Part shown: positions 15,633-23,500 of the stretch, piece after piece
How positions within the stretch are numbered: the stretch's first letter is position 1
How the letters are laid out: every line of letters begins with the position of its first letter
DNA from: Candidatus Omnitrophota bacterium
GTDB lineage: Bacteria; Omnitrophota; Gorgyraeia; Zapsychrales; Fredricksoniimonadaceae
Assembly: GCA_013286575.1 (NCBI GenBank)
Contig: JABDFL010000009.1
Coordinates: forward strand, 1-36,951
DNA: 36,951 nucleotides
Direction of reading: 5' to 3'
Made by a program: the position numbers and the translations under genes
Notes under the pieces: generated by a model
Databases searched by the model: none
What the model was told of the DNA's origin: nothing
What the model saw: only the letters and a program-made list of their open reading frames with translations

Positions 15633-15640
15633 CTAACAGG

Positions 15641-15762
15641 CTAAACAGCCATTGGGATGAATTTTTTCCGCCAAAATGCTAATTGCTACTTACTGATTCC
15701 TGGATAAGTTAGGAGCAAAAACACGCATTTTGGCTACAAAAATTATCCCAACGTCTGTTTAG
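15641..15762 (+). repeat. MITE-like element with ~38-bp inverted arms
   Basis: The left arm 15641-15679 (begins CTAAACAGCC, ends GCCAAAATGC) and right arm 15725-15762 (begins GCATTTTGGC, ends CTGTTTAG) are reverse complements with a few mismatches. They flank a 45-nt non-coding centre. The element starts 8 bp after the DUF3299 stop and ends 9 bp before the next ATG. No transposase and no clear target duplication were seen. It could also act as a strong transcriptional barrier. Confidence 0.75.
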
Positions 15763-15771
15763 ACGCCAATA

Positions 15772-16134
15772 ATGAAAAAATTAATATTTCCTGTTTCTTG
15801 CTCGGCATGCCTTAGTTTTATTCTTTGGGTACTGCCTTTAGGGTTTTTTATCAATCCCTCTCAGGAGAAGCTTGCCTGTGACGGCCAGCGGGCCTTGTGT
15901 ATGTGCCGTGCGCTGGTCCCCAAGTCATCTGAAAAGGCCATGGAGGCGGGGATAAATTTGAAAGCAGGCGCATCAGCCAATAAAGAAAATTCTTCCGGTG
16001 GTGCTGGTAATTATTTTATTTCTGCCAGGCCCGCCATTGCTTTAAATTTATTGTTTGCTTCCCAATTTGAAAACCAGTTCTTGTCCTACAGAAACCCTTC
16101 CCTCGCAGCGTTGGAATACGTTCCTAAAGTTTAA
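15772..16134 (+). CDS. Small secreted protein with CDGQRALCMC motif, unknown function
   Basis: A 120-residue product with a hydrophobic N-terminus (about residues 8-28), then 'LACDGQRALCMC', a Cys cluster (one single Cys and a CxC) followed by a low-complexity Ala/Ser/Gly stretch. Similar short Cys-bearing products occur near copper and respiratory genes in other bacteria; that is a recollection, not a search. The ATG lacks a ribosome site and lies directly after the MITE-like arm, so its promoter or its native 5' end may have been replaced. It is moderately likely to be a real gene. Confidence 0.5.
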   Translation: MKKLIFPVSCSACLSFILWVLPLGFFINPSQEKLACDGQRALCMCRALVPKSSEKAMEAGINLKAGASANKENSSGGAGNYFISARPAIALNLLFASQFENQFLSYRNPSLAALEYVPKV

Positions 16135-16142
16135 CTCCAATT

Positions 16143-16330
16143 AAAAGATTGCTTCGTCGCCCTTCGGGCTCCTCGCAATGACACTAGCGTTTGACGTCGA
16201 AGCAATTGGGCCTTTTGACACAACTTTACGAAGTCGAAGCAATTTTTTTAACAAGATTGCTTCGTCGCCCTTCGGGCTCCTCGCAATGACACGAACCTTA
16301 AGGTGTCGAAGCAATAGGGCCTTTTGACAC
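16143..16330 (+). repeat. Composite repeat array A-B-A-B
   Basis: Unit A (16143-16185, inner hairpin GCCCTTCGGGC) is followed by unit B (to 16221, ending GGGCCTTTTGACAC), a linker with GAAGTCGAAGCAATT, a second unit A (16252-16292, same inner hairpin) and a second B (to 16330). It fills the gap before the barrel gene. Confidence 0.85.
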
Positions 16331-16360
16331 GGACTAAACACATTTATTAAGGGGGATTTC

Positions 16361-17290
16361 ATGCGGAAAATATTTTTCATATTATTATTTTTAATATTCG
16401 GCTTCTTTAATCTCATGCAAAGCAATTCCTGGGCCTGTGCCTGCGGATGCGGGGTTTTTGACGTAGGCACTGCCTCAATGTTCCCTTCAGGCCAGGGGGG
16501 AACATTTTGGGAAGAATACGATTTTATGGACCAGACCCATAATTGGAGCGGGACCTCTAAAGCGTCTAATGATGATAATAGCGACAAGCAGATCCGCACC
16601 AGTTTTATCAATACGGGTTTCCAGTATATGTTCAACCGTGACTGGGGTATTTCCGTGGAATTGCCCTATGACCACCGTTATTTCAAAACTGATAATGGGG
16701 CCCCCGGCGCGCCGGATATCCAATCTTTTGAACACAGCGCTGTCGGCGATATGCGTGTCAAAGGCATCTATACCGGTTTATCACCGGACATGTCCACCGG
16801 CCTGGAATTTGGTTTTAAGTTGCCGACCGGAGACTGGACCTATCCGAATTTTGACCGGGACACTGAAATCGGTTCCGGCAGCACAGATGCCCTGATTGGC
16901 GCGTATCATCGCGGTCCTATCATGTCGAGCAACTTTGATTATTTTGTCCAGGACTTGCTGGACCAGCCTTTTTTGACCCAGGGCGGGTATCGTCCCGGCA
17001 CTGAGGATGATGCTGCGCTGGGCGCCTACTACAATGGTTGGTCATTGGGCGGTGTAAAGGTCACGCCGGTGGCAGAAGTTGAGAATTCGTACCGCTCCCG
17101 TGACAGAGGCTGGGCTGCCAACCCCAGCGACAGCGGCTATGAACGCATTTTGCTGACTCCCGGAATTGAGCTGGATTATAAAAGGGTTATGGTGTATTTT
17201 GATGTAGGTTTTCCGGTTTATGTATTTACGGAAGGCGACCAGCTGGTTGCCTCAGCGCTTTATAAAGTAACCGTTAGTTATATGTTTTAA
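16361..17290 (+). CDS. Outer-membrane beta-barrel protein with CxCGCG head
   Basis: A 309-residue product with a signal peptide ending near NSWA-CACGCG; the mature N-terminus is Cys-rich (CACGCGVFDVG). The rest alternates short polar and aromatic strands ('INTGFQYMFNRDWGISVELPYD', 'MSTGLEFGFKLPTGDW') and ends in Phe after 'KVTVSYMF', the classic end of an outer-membrane barrel. The multi-Cys head could bind metal or anchor the protein. GGGGGA lies 6 nt before ATG. It is 3 bp upstream of the cytochrome c gene, so the two form an operon. Its role in metal or electron transfer is inferred from neighbours. Confidence 0.78.
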   Translation: MRKIFFILLFLIFGFFNLMQSNSWACACGCGVFDVGTASMFPSGQGGTFWEEYDFMDQTHNWSGTSKASNDDNSDKQIRTSFINTGFQYMFNRDWGISVELPYDHRYFKTDNGAPGAPDIQSFEHSAVGDMRVKGIYTGLSPDMSTGLEFGFKLPTGDWTYPNFDRDTEIGSGSTDALIGAYHRGPIMSSNFDYFVQDLLDQPFLTQGGYRPGTEDDAALGAYYNGWSLGGVKVTPVAEVENSYRSRDRGWAANPSDSGYERILLTPGIELDYKRVMVYFDVGFPVYVFTEGDQLVASALYKVTVSYMF

Positions 17291-17293
17291 AAA

Positions 17294-17644
17294 ATGATCA
17301 AAGTCCTATTTTACTTATTATTGCTTTGGGGTTGTGAAAGTGCATGGGCAGACACAGCTGCTGTGCAGGATAAAGGCAAAGAGCTTTATCTTTCTTACGG
17401 TTGTGCGCTGTGCCATGGCTGGACCGGACACGGGGACGGGATAAACGCGCAGAAATTTGACCCGCCGCCGACCAATTTTCATGACCCCAAAGCATACCTT
17501 CACGGCTTAGACAGGGACAGCATCAGGCGGTCCATCCAATACGGGATCAAAGAAGACAACAGCATCATGCCGGCATTTGAAGACATCCCGCCGGATGAAT
17601 TAGATAAAATAATCACGTATCTGCAGTCTTTGCAGAAAAAATAG
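17294..17644 (+). CDS. Periplasmic class I cytochrome c (single haem)
   Basis: A 116-residue c-type cytochrome. A signal peptide (cleavage near AWA-DT) precedes the haem-binding motif CALCH (about residues 37-41) and a distal Met ligand in 'NSIMPAFEDIPPDELD' near residue 94. The C-terminal helix ('IITYLQSLQKK') is typical of small mono-haem cytochromes. It carries electrons in the periplasm, perhaps linked to the barrel encoded 3 bp upstream. No cytochrome c oxidase is in the window; the only oxidase present is cytochrome bd, which takes electrons from quinol. The structured RNA motif begins right after its stop codon. Confidence 0.88.
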   Translation: MIKVLFYLLLLWGCESAWADTAAVQDKGKELYLSYGCALCHGWTGHGDGINAQKFDPPPTNFHDPKAYLHGLDRDSIRRSIQYGIKEDNSIMPAFEDIPPDELDKIITYLQSLQKK

Positions 17645-17690
17645 CCCCGCCGGGCTGATAGCCCAAGCGGCGGGGTCCAGCAAGGAGAGG
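17645..17690 (+). promoter_or_regulatory. Structured leader RNA motif, copy 2 (before PCuAC gene)
   Basis: Outer stem CCCCGCC (17645-17651) with GGCGGGG (17669-17675). Inner stem GGGCT (17652-17656) with AGCCC (17660-17664). AAGC follows at 17665-17668, then TCC (17676-17678) and AAGGAGAGG (17682-17690). It begins on the base after the cytochrome c stop and ends 3 nt before the PCuAC ATG, so it fills the whole gap. Confidence 0.6.
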
Positions 17691-17693
17691 TTC

Positions 17694-18179
17694 ATGAAAA
17701 TCAGAAATCTATTATGTTTCGCTGTTTTTACCGTCATGTTTTTGGGGGGAGCGTACGCTTATGCTGATGATTTAAGCAAGGGCATTTTGGTCAGTGATGC
17801 CTGGGTGCAGGCCATGCCGCCTTCGCAAACAACCACAGCAGCGTATATGACCATTACGAATAATTCTACAAGGGAAGCTGTTTTGGTATCAGCTTCAAGT
17901 GATATTGCGGGTGCCGTTGAGATCCACCAGATGGGTGAGATGAACGGGATGATGGACATGGCCATGGTTTCCAATATACATATTCCCGCTTGGGCCAAGG
18001 TGACATTGCAGCCGGGTGGTTTCCATATTATGCTGATCAATCTTAAAAAATCGGTCAATAAAGGTGATATAATTCCCATCACGCTCCACTTTCAGGATGG
18101 AAGCGCTGTCATCGTGAGTGCTCAAGCCAAATTGCAGCAGGCAGAAGAGCCTTCAGGCATGCCGGGAATGAAGATGTAA
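17694..18179 (+). CDS. PCuAC-type periplasmic copper chaperone
   Basis: A 161-residue protein. A signal peptide (cleavage near AYA-DD) precedes the PCuAC fold. Its copper ligands fit the H-M-x10-M-x~20-H-x-M scheme: 'VEIHQMGEMNGMMDM' near residues 80-94 and 'PGGFHIMLINLK' near residue 106. A short Met-rich tail (GMPGMKM) adds possible copper sites. PCuAC proteins deliver Cu(I), classically to the CuA site of cytochrome c oxidase together with SCO. Here it lies upstream of cytochrome bd and a SCO gene. Its start codon is 3 nt after the structured RNA motif, so translation may be controlled there. Confidence 0.9.
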   Translation: MKIRNLLCFAVFTVMFLGGAYAYADDLSKGILVSDAWVQAMPPSQTTTAAYMTITNNSTREAVLVSASSDIAGAVEIHQMGEMNGMMDMAMVSNIHIPAWAKVTLQPGGFHIMLINLKKSVNKGDIIPITLHFQDGSAVIVSAQAKLQQAEEPSGMPGMKM

Positions 18180-18193
18180 GGAGAGGTGTTAGT

Positions 18194-19546
18194 ATGGGCT
18201 TATTGATGCTTTCACGTATCCAATTTGCCGTGACCATTATGTTCCATTTCATTTACCCGCCGATGTCCATCGGCCTGGGGCTTATCATTGTGATCATGGA
18301 AAGCATGTATATGATCACCAGGAAACCCCTGTATCACAAAATGACTAAATTTTGGGTCAAGATGTTCGGCCTTAATTTTGCCATCGGGGTCGCTACGGGC
18401 CTTGTGATGGAATTCGAATTCGGCACCAACTGGTCAACGTATTCCCGTTATGTGGGGGACGTGTTCGGTTCTGCCCTGGCCGCTGAAGGGGTTTTTGCTT
18501 TCTTTTTAGAGTCAGGGTTTTTAGCGATCCTTTTATTCGGCTGGGACAAGGTCAGCCCCCGGATGCATTGGTTATCTGCATTGTTGGTCTGCCTTGGCGC
18601 CCATTTCTCTGCGATTTGGATCATTGTCGCAGGTTCCTGGATGCAGACACCGGCAGGCTTTCATATTGTAGGGCAAGGCCTGACAGCCCGCGCGGAGATC
18701 ACCGATTTCTGGGCGATGGTATTTAATCCGTCTTCCATGGAACGTTTGGCGCATGTGCTGGTCGCCTCGTGGCTCACAGGGGCATTTTTTGTATTGAGCG
18801 TCAGCGCCTATTACCTTTTAAATAAACGCCATCTGGAATTTGCCAAGGCCTCCATGCGTGTGGGCCTGACAGTGGCCTTGATCGCCGCTGCAGGGCAAAT
18901 GATCACAGGCCGTATCGGCGCAGAAACTGTTGCCCGCTATCAGCCGACAAAATTGGCCGTGATGGAAGGGCATTTTGCCGCTAATGCGCCGGCGGACATG
19001 TATCTATTTGGGTATGTGGACGAGAAGGGCAGGCAAGTGCGCTACGGCCTTAGAATACCCGGGCTGGTCAGTTATCTCATGCATGGAGACCCAAACGCGC
19101 CGGTGGTTGGGATCAATTCATTTAAGAAAGAAGATCTGCCGCCGATAAATATTGTTTTTCAAACCTACCATTTCATGATCGCTATCGGCGTGTTCCTGCT
19201 CTTATTATCAATAACCTGCCTTGTTTATTTTTTGCGGGGAAAATTGTTTGAGACCAGGTGGCTTTTGAGGATTTTGGTCCCCGCAGTCCTGTTGCCGCAA
19301 ATAGCCAACCAGTGCGGATGGATGACCGCGGAGATCGGCCGTCAGCCTTGGATCGTTTACGGATTGCTGCGGACCAGCCAGGGATTATCCAAGGCCATCC
19401 AGGCCAATGCTGTCCTGGCTTCCCTGATCATGTTTACCTTCATTTATCTTTTATTATTTGTTTTGTATATTTATTTATTCGACAGCAAGATCAGGCAGGG
19501 TCCGGTCGACGCTAATTATGACACTCATGGGCATCGCGCGGATTAA
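18194..19546 (+). CDS. cydA: Cytochrome bd quinol oxidase subunit I
   Basis: A 450-residue, multi-helix subunit that oxidises quinol and carries haems b558, b595 and d. Family signatures are the axial-His region '[17 protein letters not shown]' near residue 10, the conserved Glu pair in '[14 protein letters not shown]' near 95-108, '[15 protein letters not shown]' near 185, and 'GRQPW' near 380. It is shorter than E. coli CydA (522), so it belongs to the short Q-loop class. GTAAGGAGAGG lies 7 nt before ATG. cydB follows after a 78-bp gap. The product contains no copper site. Confidence 0.96.
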   Translation: MGLLMLSRIQFAVTIMFHFIYPPMSIGLGLIIVIMESMYMITRKPLYHKMTKFWVKMFGLNFAIGVATGLVMEFEFGTNWSTYSRYVGDVFGSALAAEGVFAFFLESGFLAILLFGWDKVSPRMHWLSALLVCLGAHFSAIWIIVAGSWMQTPAGFHIVGQGLTARAEITDFWAMVFNPSSMERLAHVLVASWLTGAFFVLSVSAYYLLNKRHLEFAKASMRVGLTVALIAAAGQMITGRIGAETVARYQPTKLAVMEGHFAANAPADMYLFGYVDEKGRQVRYGLRIPGLVSYLMHGDPNAPVVGINSFKKEDLPPINIVFQTYHFMIAIGVFLLLLSITCLVYFLRGKLFETRWLLRILVPAVLLPQIANQCGWMTAEIGRQPWIVYGLLRTSQGLSKAIQANAVLASLIMFTFIYLLLFVLYIYLFDSKIRQGPVDANYDTHGHRAD

Positions 19547-19560
19547 AAGTAATTTTATTA

Positions 19561-19588
19561 TGGATTCCCGCTTTCGCGGGAATGACAT
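19561..19588 (+). repeat. Short inverted repeat (ATTCCCG...CGGGAAT) copy 2
   Basis: The same repeat as at 4328-4355, here in the cydA-cydB gap. The hairpin arms are ATTCCCGC and GCGGGAAT, followed by GACAT. Confidence 0.75.
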
Positions 19589-19624
19589 AAGAAATTTGAT
19601 AATATTACTTTATCAAGGAGATAT

Positions 19625-20641
19625 ATGGATCTTCATTTAATCTGGTTTATTTTAGTGGGGATTTTGTTGGCGGGCTACGCGATACTCGACGGGTTTGACC
19701 TGGGTGTGGGGGCCCTGCATTTATTTGCCAGGGGAGACAATGAACGCAGGCTGATGATTAATTCCATAGGGCCTGTGTGGGACGGCAATGAGGTTTGGCT
19801 TGTGACCGGAGGCGGGGCCATATTCGCCGCGTTCCCGGACGTGTATGCGACCCTGGCTTCAGGGTTTTATTTAGCTGTTTATCTGCTGATCTTTTCCTTG
19901 ATCTTTCGGGCCGTGGCCATCGAATTCCGTTCCAAGCAGCCTTTTGCGTGGTGGCGACAGTCCTGGGACGTGGCTTTTTCCGTGGCCAGTATTTTGTGCG
20001 CATTTTTGCTGGGGGTCGTTATCGGTAACCTGATCTGGGGGATCCCTTTGGGCGCTGACAAAGAATTTCATGGGACTTTTTTGGGTTTATTAAACCCCTA
20101 TGCCTTATTGTGCGGGGCCACTGTCCTTTCTGTCTGCATGATGCATGGGTCTATTTATGTGGTCATGAAGACCGAGGGGGAATTTCATGACAAGGTCCGT
20201 TATTGGGTCCAGAACTGCATCATTTTCTTTGTGATCTGCTATGTGATCTTGACCATGGCCACCATGCTTTATGCGCCGCACATGGTCGACCGTTTAAAAT
20301 TGTATCCCATTCTTTTTTTGATACCGGTCATCAAACTGTTGGCCATCGCGAATATTCCCAGGAGCATTTCCAAGGGGTGGGATTCTTTTGCATTTTTTTC
20401 TTCCTGCACCGCAATCGTTTTATTCATGCTCCTTTTTGGTTTGGGTATTTTTCCTAACATGGCCCTGTCCAATCCTGGTCCGCAGTTTAGCCTGACAATC
20501 TACAATGCCTCTTCATCCCCCAAGACCCTGGGGACAATGTTGATTATCGCCTTGATAGGCATGCCTATTGTGATAGCATATACCATCAGCATCTACTGGA
20601 TTTTCCGGGGCAAGGTCAAACTGGATGAACATAGCTATTAG
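19625..20641 (+). CDS. cydB: Cytochrome bd quinol oxidase subunit II
   Basis: A 338-residue membrane protein, typical of CydB length (about 330-380), with eight or more helices. The family start 'WFILVGILLAGYAILDGFDLGVG' appears near residues 7-29, with 'IGPVWDGNEVWLV' near 49. Together with CydA it forms the bd oxidase. AAGGAG lies 6 nt before ATG. Its end overlaps the SCO-like start by 17 bp. No CydX-like small subunit is seen in the gap or downstream. Confidence 0.95.
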   Translation: MDLHLIWFILVGILLAGYAILDGFDLGVGALHLFARGDNERRLMINSIGPVWDGNEVWLVTGGGAIFAAFPDVYATLASGFYLAVYLLIFSLIFRAVAIEFRSKQPFAWWRQSWDVAFSVASILCAFLLGVVIGNLIWGIPLGADKEFHGTFLGLLNPYALLCGATVLSVCMMHGSIYVVMKTEGEFHDKVRYWVQNCIIFFVICYVILTMATMLYAPHMVDRLKLYPILFLIPVIKLLAIANIPRSISKGWDSFAFFSSCTAIVLFMLLFGLGIFPNMALSNPGPQFSLTIYNASSSPKTLGTMLIIALIGMPIVIAYTISIYWIFRGKVKLDEHSY

Positions 20642-21257
20642 GACATGCCGTGGCCGTGGCAATTTTTTAAGAGATTGCTTCGCTTCGCTCGCAACGACAC
20701 TACTCGTTATGACCTGGGCAGGGTGTGGAAAGCAGGGGAGCGGTCCGGCAGCGTCTGCCGGTTTGGATGGCGCGCTTAATCCTCAAGCTGATTTTACCCT
20801 CCATGACCAGGACGGGCGGATCTTTCATTTAAAAGACCACCGGGGGCAGATCGTCCTGTTATTTTTTGGATACACCACTTGCCCTGATGTTTGTCCCACG
20901 ACACTTTCAAAATTGGCCCGCGTGTATGCGCTTTTGGGGTCGGGGATGCGGCAAAAACTTTTGACGCTGTTTGTCACAATCGATCCGCAGAGGGACACGC
21001 CGCAGAAACTCAAGGAATACCTGCGGTATTTTAATATTAACGCCGTAGGCCTGACAGGGACCAGGCAGGAAATAGATGCCGTGGTGGACAGCTACAAGGC
21101 CACCTATGAGAAGGTGGTAACTAATTCATCGGCGCTGGGATATATGTTTGACCATACCGACTATCTTTATTTGATAGATGCCCAAGGCAAAACGTCCCAT
21201 CTTTTTCATCCGGAAGATACGCCCCAAGACATGGCCCAAATTATTAAAGGACTTTGA
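20625..21257 (+). CDS. SCO1/SenC-type copper chaperone/thioredoxin-fold lipoprotein
   Basis: A 210-residue protein with the SCO copper-binding motif 'YTTCPDVCPTTL' near residue 88 and the distal His in 'YMFDHTDYLYLID' near residue 178. SCO proteins bind copper and assist CuA assembly or act as redox sensors. The N-terminus is odd: residues about 16-25 come from a repeat unit (20669-20700) and make up half of the hydrophobic core of a lipoprotein-like signal ending 'VMTWAGC'. The start at 20625 overlaps cydB; the native 5' end may have been replaced by the repeat. An ATG at 20709 would leave no signal peptide. Confidence 0.85.
   Translation: MNIAIRTCRGRGNFLRDCFASLATTLLVMTWAGCGKQGSGPAASAGLDGALNPQADFTLHDQDGRIFHLKDHRGQIVLLFFGYTTCPDVCPTTLSKLARVYALLGSGMRQKLLTLFVTIDPQRDTPQKLKEYLRYFNINAVGLTGTRQEIDAVVDSYKATYEKVVTNSSALGYMFDHTDYLYLIDAQGKTSHLFHPEDTPQDMAQIIKGL
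20669..20700 (+). repeat. Repeat unit A at the SCO gene start
   Basis: A shortened unit A (AAGAGATTGCTTCG... to ...CTCGCAACGACAC) lies within the first codons of the SCO-like gene. The usual inner hairpin is reduced to CTTCGC. Confidence 0.75.
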
Positions 21258-21259
21258 TC

Positions 21260-21511
21260 ATGGCTAAAATAAAATTAGATCTGCACGATATCTTTAACCG
21301 GGGGTCTTCCATTGATGCGGAACTCAACCGTGTGATCCGGGAAGCGGTGGATAAGGGCATTACGTTGGTGGAAATTATTCCGGGCAAGGGAAGCGGGCAA
21401 TTGAAAAAACACGTTTTAAGGTTCCTGGAACAAAAGCATATCAAGGCGCTTTATCACCGCATTGAAAAAGATGACAAGAATTTCGGCAGGGTTTTTGTTC
21501 ATTTCAGGTGA
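21260..21511 (+). CDS. Smr-domain protein
   Basis: An 83-residue, stand-alone Smr domain. The 'LDLHDIFNRG' start (usual LDLHG) and the 'EIIPGKGSGQLKKHVLRFL' core (usual HGKG-G-L) match the nicking/RNA-binding Smr fold found at the C-terminus of MutS2. The usual His before GKG is Pro here, so nuclease activity may be lost. Start at 21260: AAAGGA lies 9 nt upstream. It begins 2 bp after the SCO stop. No MutS2 core is present. Family confident, function open. Confidence 0.82.
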   Translation: MAKIKLDLHDIFNRGSSIDAELNRVIREAVDKGITLVEIIPGKGSGQLKKHVLRFLEQKHIKALYHRIEKDDKNFGRVFVHFR

Positions 21512-21535
21512 GTAAGTCTTTAATAGTGATTTTCC

Positions 21536-21564
21536 TTGCCCTTTTGGTATTGTCGGGCTAAAAT
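21536..21564 (+). promoter_or_regulatory. Predicted promoter, giving a leaderless PilZ mRNA
   Basis: TTGCCC at 21536-21541, a 17-nt spacer and TAAAAT at 21559-21564. The expected start near 21571 is only about 5 nt before the PilZ ATG at 21576, and there is no ribosome site. Confidence 0.45.
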
Positions 21565-21575
21565 ATTCAAATTAT

Positions 21576-21956
21576 ATGCTTGAAAATCGTCGTCATTTCC
21601 GTTTAAAAGAATTTATGGACGTTACCTGGAAGCTTGCAGATCAAGATGTTTCAGGTGAGGGGACGGTTGTGAATATTTCTGCCTCCGGCTTCCTATTGCA
21701 GACGGACAGGGTGTTCAGGCCGACGGATAATTGTGTCCTGTCCATTGAATCAGGGGCAGAGACTTTGCCGTTTGCCCCTAAAAAAGGCAGGCTCATGTGG
21801 TTTCGGCGTATTAACACCCCCCACGAACGTTTTCAATGCGGCGTACAGTTTTTGAAAGACCAGACGGACAATGATTTTCAGCAATGGCTTGAAAAGAAGG
21901 TGGCCCGGATCAGTGAGGCGGCAGACGCAAAAATTTTAGATAATTTGGCTTTTTAA
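21576..21956 (+). CDS. PilZ-domain protein (probable c-di-GMP receptor)
   Basis: A 126-residue single PilZ domain. The c-di-GMP binding elements are present: RRHFR at residues 5-9 (RxxxR) and 'VVNISASGFLLQT' near residues 32-44 ((D/N)xSxxG). It probably senses cyclic di-GMP in the cytoplasm and passes the signal to a partner, perhaps the membrane coiled-coil protein encoded 17 bp downstream. A promoter-like sequence ends just before its ATG. The c-di-GMP binding prediction follows from these residues; the output is unknown. Confidence 0.88.
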   Translation: MLENRRHFRLKEFMDVTWKLADQDVSGEGTVVNISASGFLLQTDRVFRPTDNCVLSIESGAETLPFAPKKGRLMWFRRINTPHERFQCGVQFLKDQTDNDFQQWLEKKVARISEAADAKILDNLAF

Positions 21957-21973
21957 TTTCAGGAGGTATGGAA

Positions 21974-22774
21974 GTGGCAGAGACAGTATTAAACCAACAG
22001 GAACCAAAGCTTGGGGAAGGCGTGGACGCCCAACGCCAAAATAATCATTTGATGAAGATAATAGGAATAGTGCTTTCTTTGGTCATGATCGCCCTGACTG
22101 TTTATGTGCTTAATTTACAGCATCAAAATTTTAACATCCTTTCTAAATCAACGGACATAGCGTTGAATGCAGGGCAACGCGCGACGGTCAATTATATGAC
22201 CTATGTCGGTAAATATAAGGAAACCAAAATTGAACTGGATGAAACTACCCGGAAACTGATAGTGGTCAACAACCAGTTAAACCAGGTGACCGCGGATTTG
22301 GCATCAACTAAGGGCATGCTTGTGCAAACCCAGGGAATGCTGTCCCAGGCCCAGGATGAAAATGCAAAGTTAAAGCAGGAATTGCTGGGTTTGGATAATT
22401 TGCAAAATACAGAGAGCGTCCAGAACATGGGCGAGTTACAGGCCAAGATCGCGGCTTTAAGGGAAAGGGATTCCCAGGTCAGTGTCCAGCTGTCGGAATT
22501 AAAGAGCCAGCTGCGCGTTTATCAGGCTGATTTTTCCGATCCTCAGGAAGGCCGCTCTTTAATTATTTTGTTCCAAAACAAGATCAGAATGGTCAAAAAC
22601 CGTATGCATTATTTAAAGCAGCAGGCCTATTTTGCCAGGGTCGCGGCCCAAAAAGAGAAAGACCGCCTGGCTGCCTTAAACGGCAACAGCGGTTTCATGT
22701 TGCGTAATGGCCAGTTGCAAAATCCTAATGGCACCAATAAATCATTTGCCATTGATGTCAAAATTGTCCAATAG
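21974..22774 (+). CDS. Single-pass membrane protein with long coiled coil
   Basis: A 266-residue product. AGGAGG at 21961-21966 is 7 nt before GTG 21974 but only 1 nt before ATG 21968, so I prefer the GTG start (the alternative adds two residues). A short cytoplasmic head precedes one membrane helix (about 27-47). A long heptad-rich region follows (about 70-155, 'LIVVNNQLNQVTADLASTKG', 'LSQAQDENAKLKQELLGLDN'), then a second helical part and a Gly/Asn-rich tail. It could be a periplasmic spacer or a partner of the PilZ protein. No family recognised. Confidence 0.75.
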   Translation: MAETVLNQQEPKLGEGVDAQRQNNHLMKIIGIVLSLVMIALTVYVLNLQHQNFNILSKSTDIALNAGQRATVNYMTYVGKYKETKIELDETTRKLIVVNNQLNQVTADLASTKGMLVQTQGMLSQAQDENAKLKQELLGLDNLQNTESVQNMGELQAKIAALRERDSQVSVQLSELKSQLRVYQADFSDPQEGRSLIILFQNKIRMVKNRMHYLKQQAYFARVAAQKEKDRLAALNGNSGFMLRNGQLQNPNGTNKSFAIDVKIVQ

Positions 22775-22784
22775 TATAAATTTT

Positions 22785-22889
22785 GTGCCATTGCGAGAAG
22801 CGTAGCGACGAAGAAATCTTTTGACATGTTAAAAGATCGCTTCGCGCAGTTTACCCCCGAATGTTTTAATCGGGGGCTCGCAATGACAC
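22785..22889 (+). repeat. Palindromic repeat: inverted A plus A
   Basis: Inverted A (GTGCCATTGCGAGAAGC... to ...AAATCTTTTGACA) faces direct A (AAAAGATCGCTTCG... to ...CTCGCAATGACAC). The direct arm contains the inner hairpin CCCCCGA...TCGGGGG. Confidence 0.8.
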
Positions 22890-22931
22890 TGGGGCGTATG
22901 TATAATACGTCCCTTTTTTAATGGAGGGATT

Positions 22932-23384
22932 ATGCTGTTAGAAGATAAAATCAGCCAGGATTATGTCCAGGCGATGAAAGCCAGGGACCCTTTTACTTCA
23001 TCGGTGTTAAGTTTTTTGCGCGCGCAAATCAAGAATGTCAAGGTCGATAAACGCCTGGAGATTGTCCCCGATGAGGATGTTATCAGCGTCATCAAAAAGC
23101 AGGTCAAGCAGCGCCAGGATTCGATCACCCAATTTAAATCAGGCGGACGTACTGATTTGGCTGAAAAAGAGGAGAAGGAGCTGGTCATTTTGAAGAATTA
23201 CCTTCCCCCTGAAATGTCGGCGGAGAAATTGAAAAGCATTGTTGAGGAAGTGGTTTTAGCCAGCGGGGCCACATCCATCAAGGACATGGGCCGTGTCATG
23301 AAGGATGTTTTGTCCCGCGTCGCAGGCCAGGCGGATAATCAAATGGTCGGCGCTCTTGTTAAGGAACGTTTGTCCGGAATTTAA
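22932..23384 (+). CDS. yqeY: GatB/YqeY-domain protein
   Basis: A 150-residue YqeY protein matching the family length. The conserved helical core shows 'MKARDPFTSSVLSFLRAQIKN' near residue 15 and 'EKEEKELVILKNYLPPEMS' near residue 78, and the tail ends 'VKERLSG'. The domain is related to the C-terminal tRNA-binding part of GatB, but the cellular role is unsettled. GGAGGG lies 4-5 nt before ATG. A TATAAT at 22901-22906 lies 26 nt upstream of the ATG but has only a weak -35. It is isolated between two palindromic repeats. Confidence 0.93.
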   Translation: MLLEDKISQDYVQAMKARDPFTSSVLSFLRAQIKNVKVDKRLEIVPDEDVISVIKKQVKQRQDSITQFKSGGRTDLAEKEEKELVILKNYLPPEMSAEKLKSIVEEVVLASGATSIKDMGRVMKDVLSRVAGQADNQMVGALVKERLSGI

Positions 23385-23399
23385 GGGGTAATTGTTTAG

Positions 23400-23483
23400 G
23401 TGTCATTGCCGGCCCGAAGGGCGAAGTAATCTTTTAAAAGATTGCTTCGTCGCTTCGCTGCGCTACGCTTCTCGCAATGACAC
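23400..23483 (+). repeat. Palindromic repeat: inverted A plus A
   Basis: Inverted A (GTGTCATTGC... GTAATCTTTT) joined directly to A (AAAAGATTGCTTCGTCG... to ...TCGCAATGACAC). It lies in the gap between yqeY and the deacetylase gene. Confidence 0.85.
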
Positions 23484-23500
23484 GATGCTAATAAGGGTAT

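Noticed and set aside
15601-15770. Intrinsic terminator after DUF3299
   Set aside because: The inverted arms are far too long (about 38 bp) with a 45-nt loop and no T-run directly after; a mobile palindrome explains it better.
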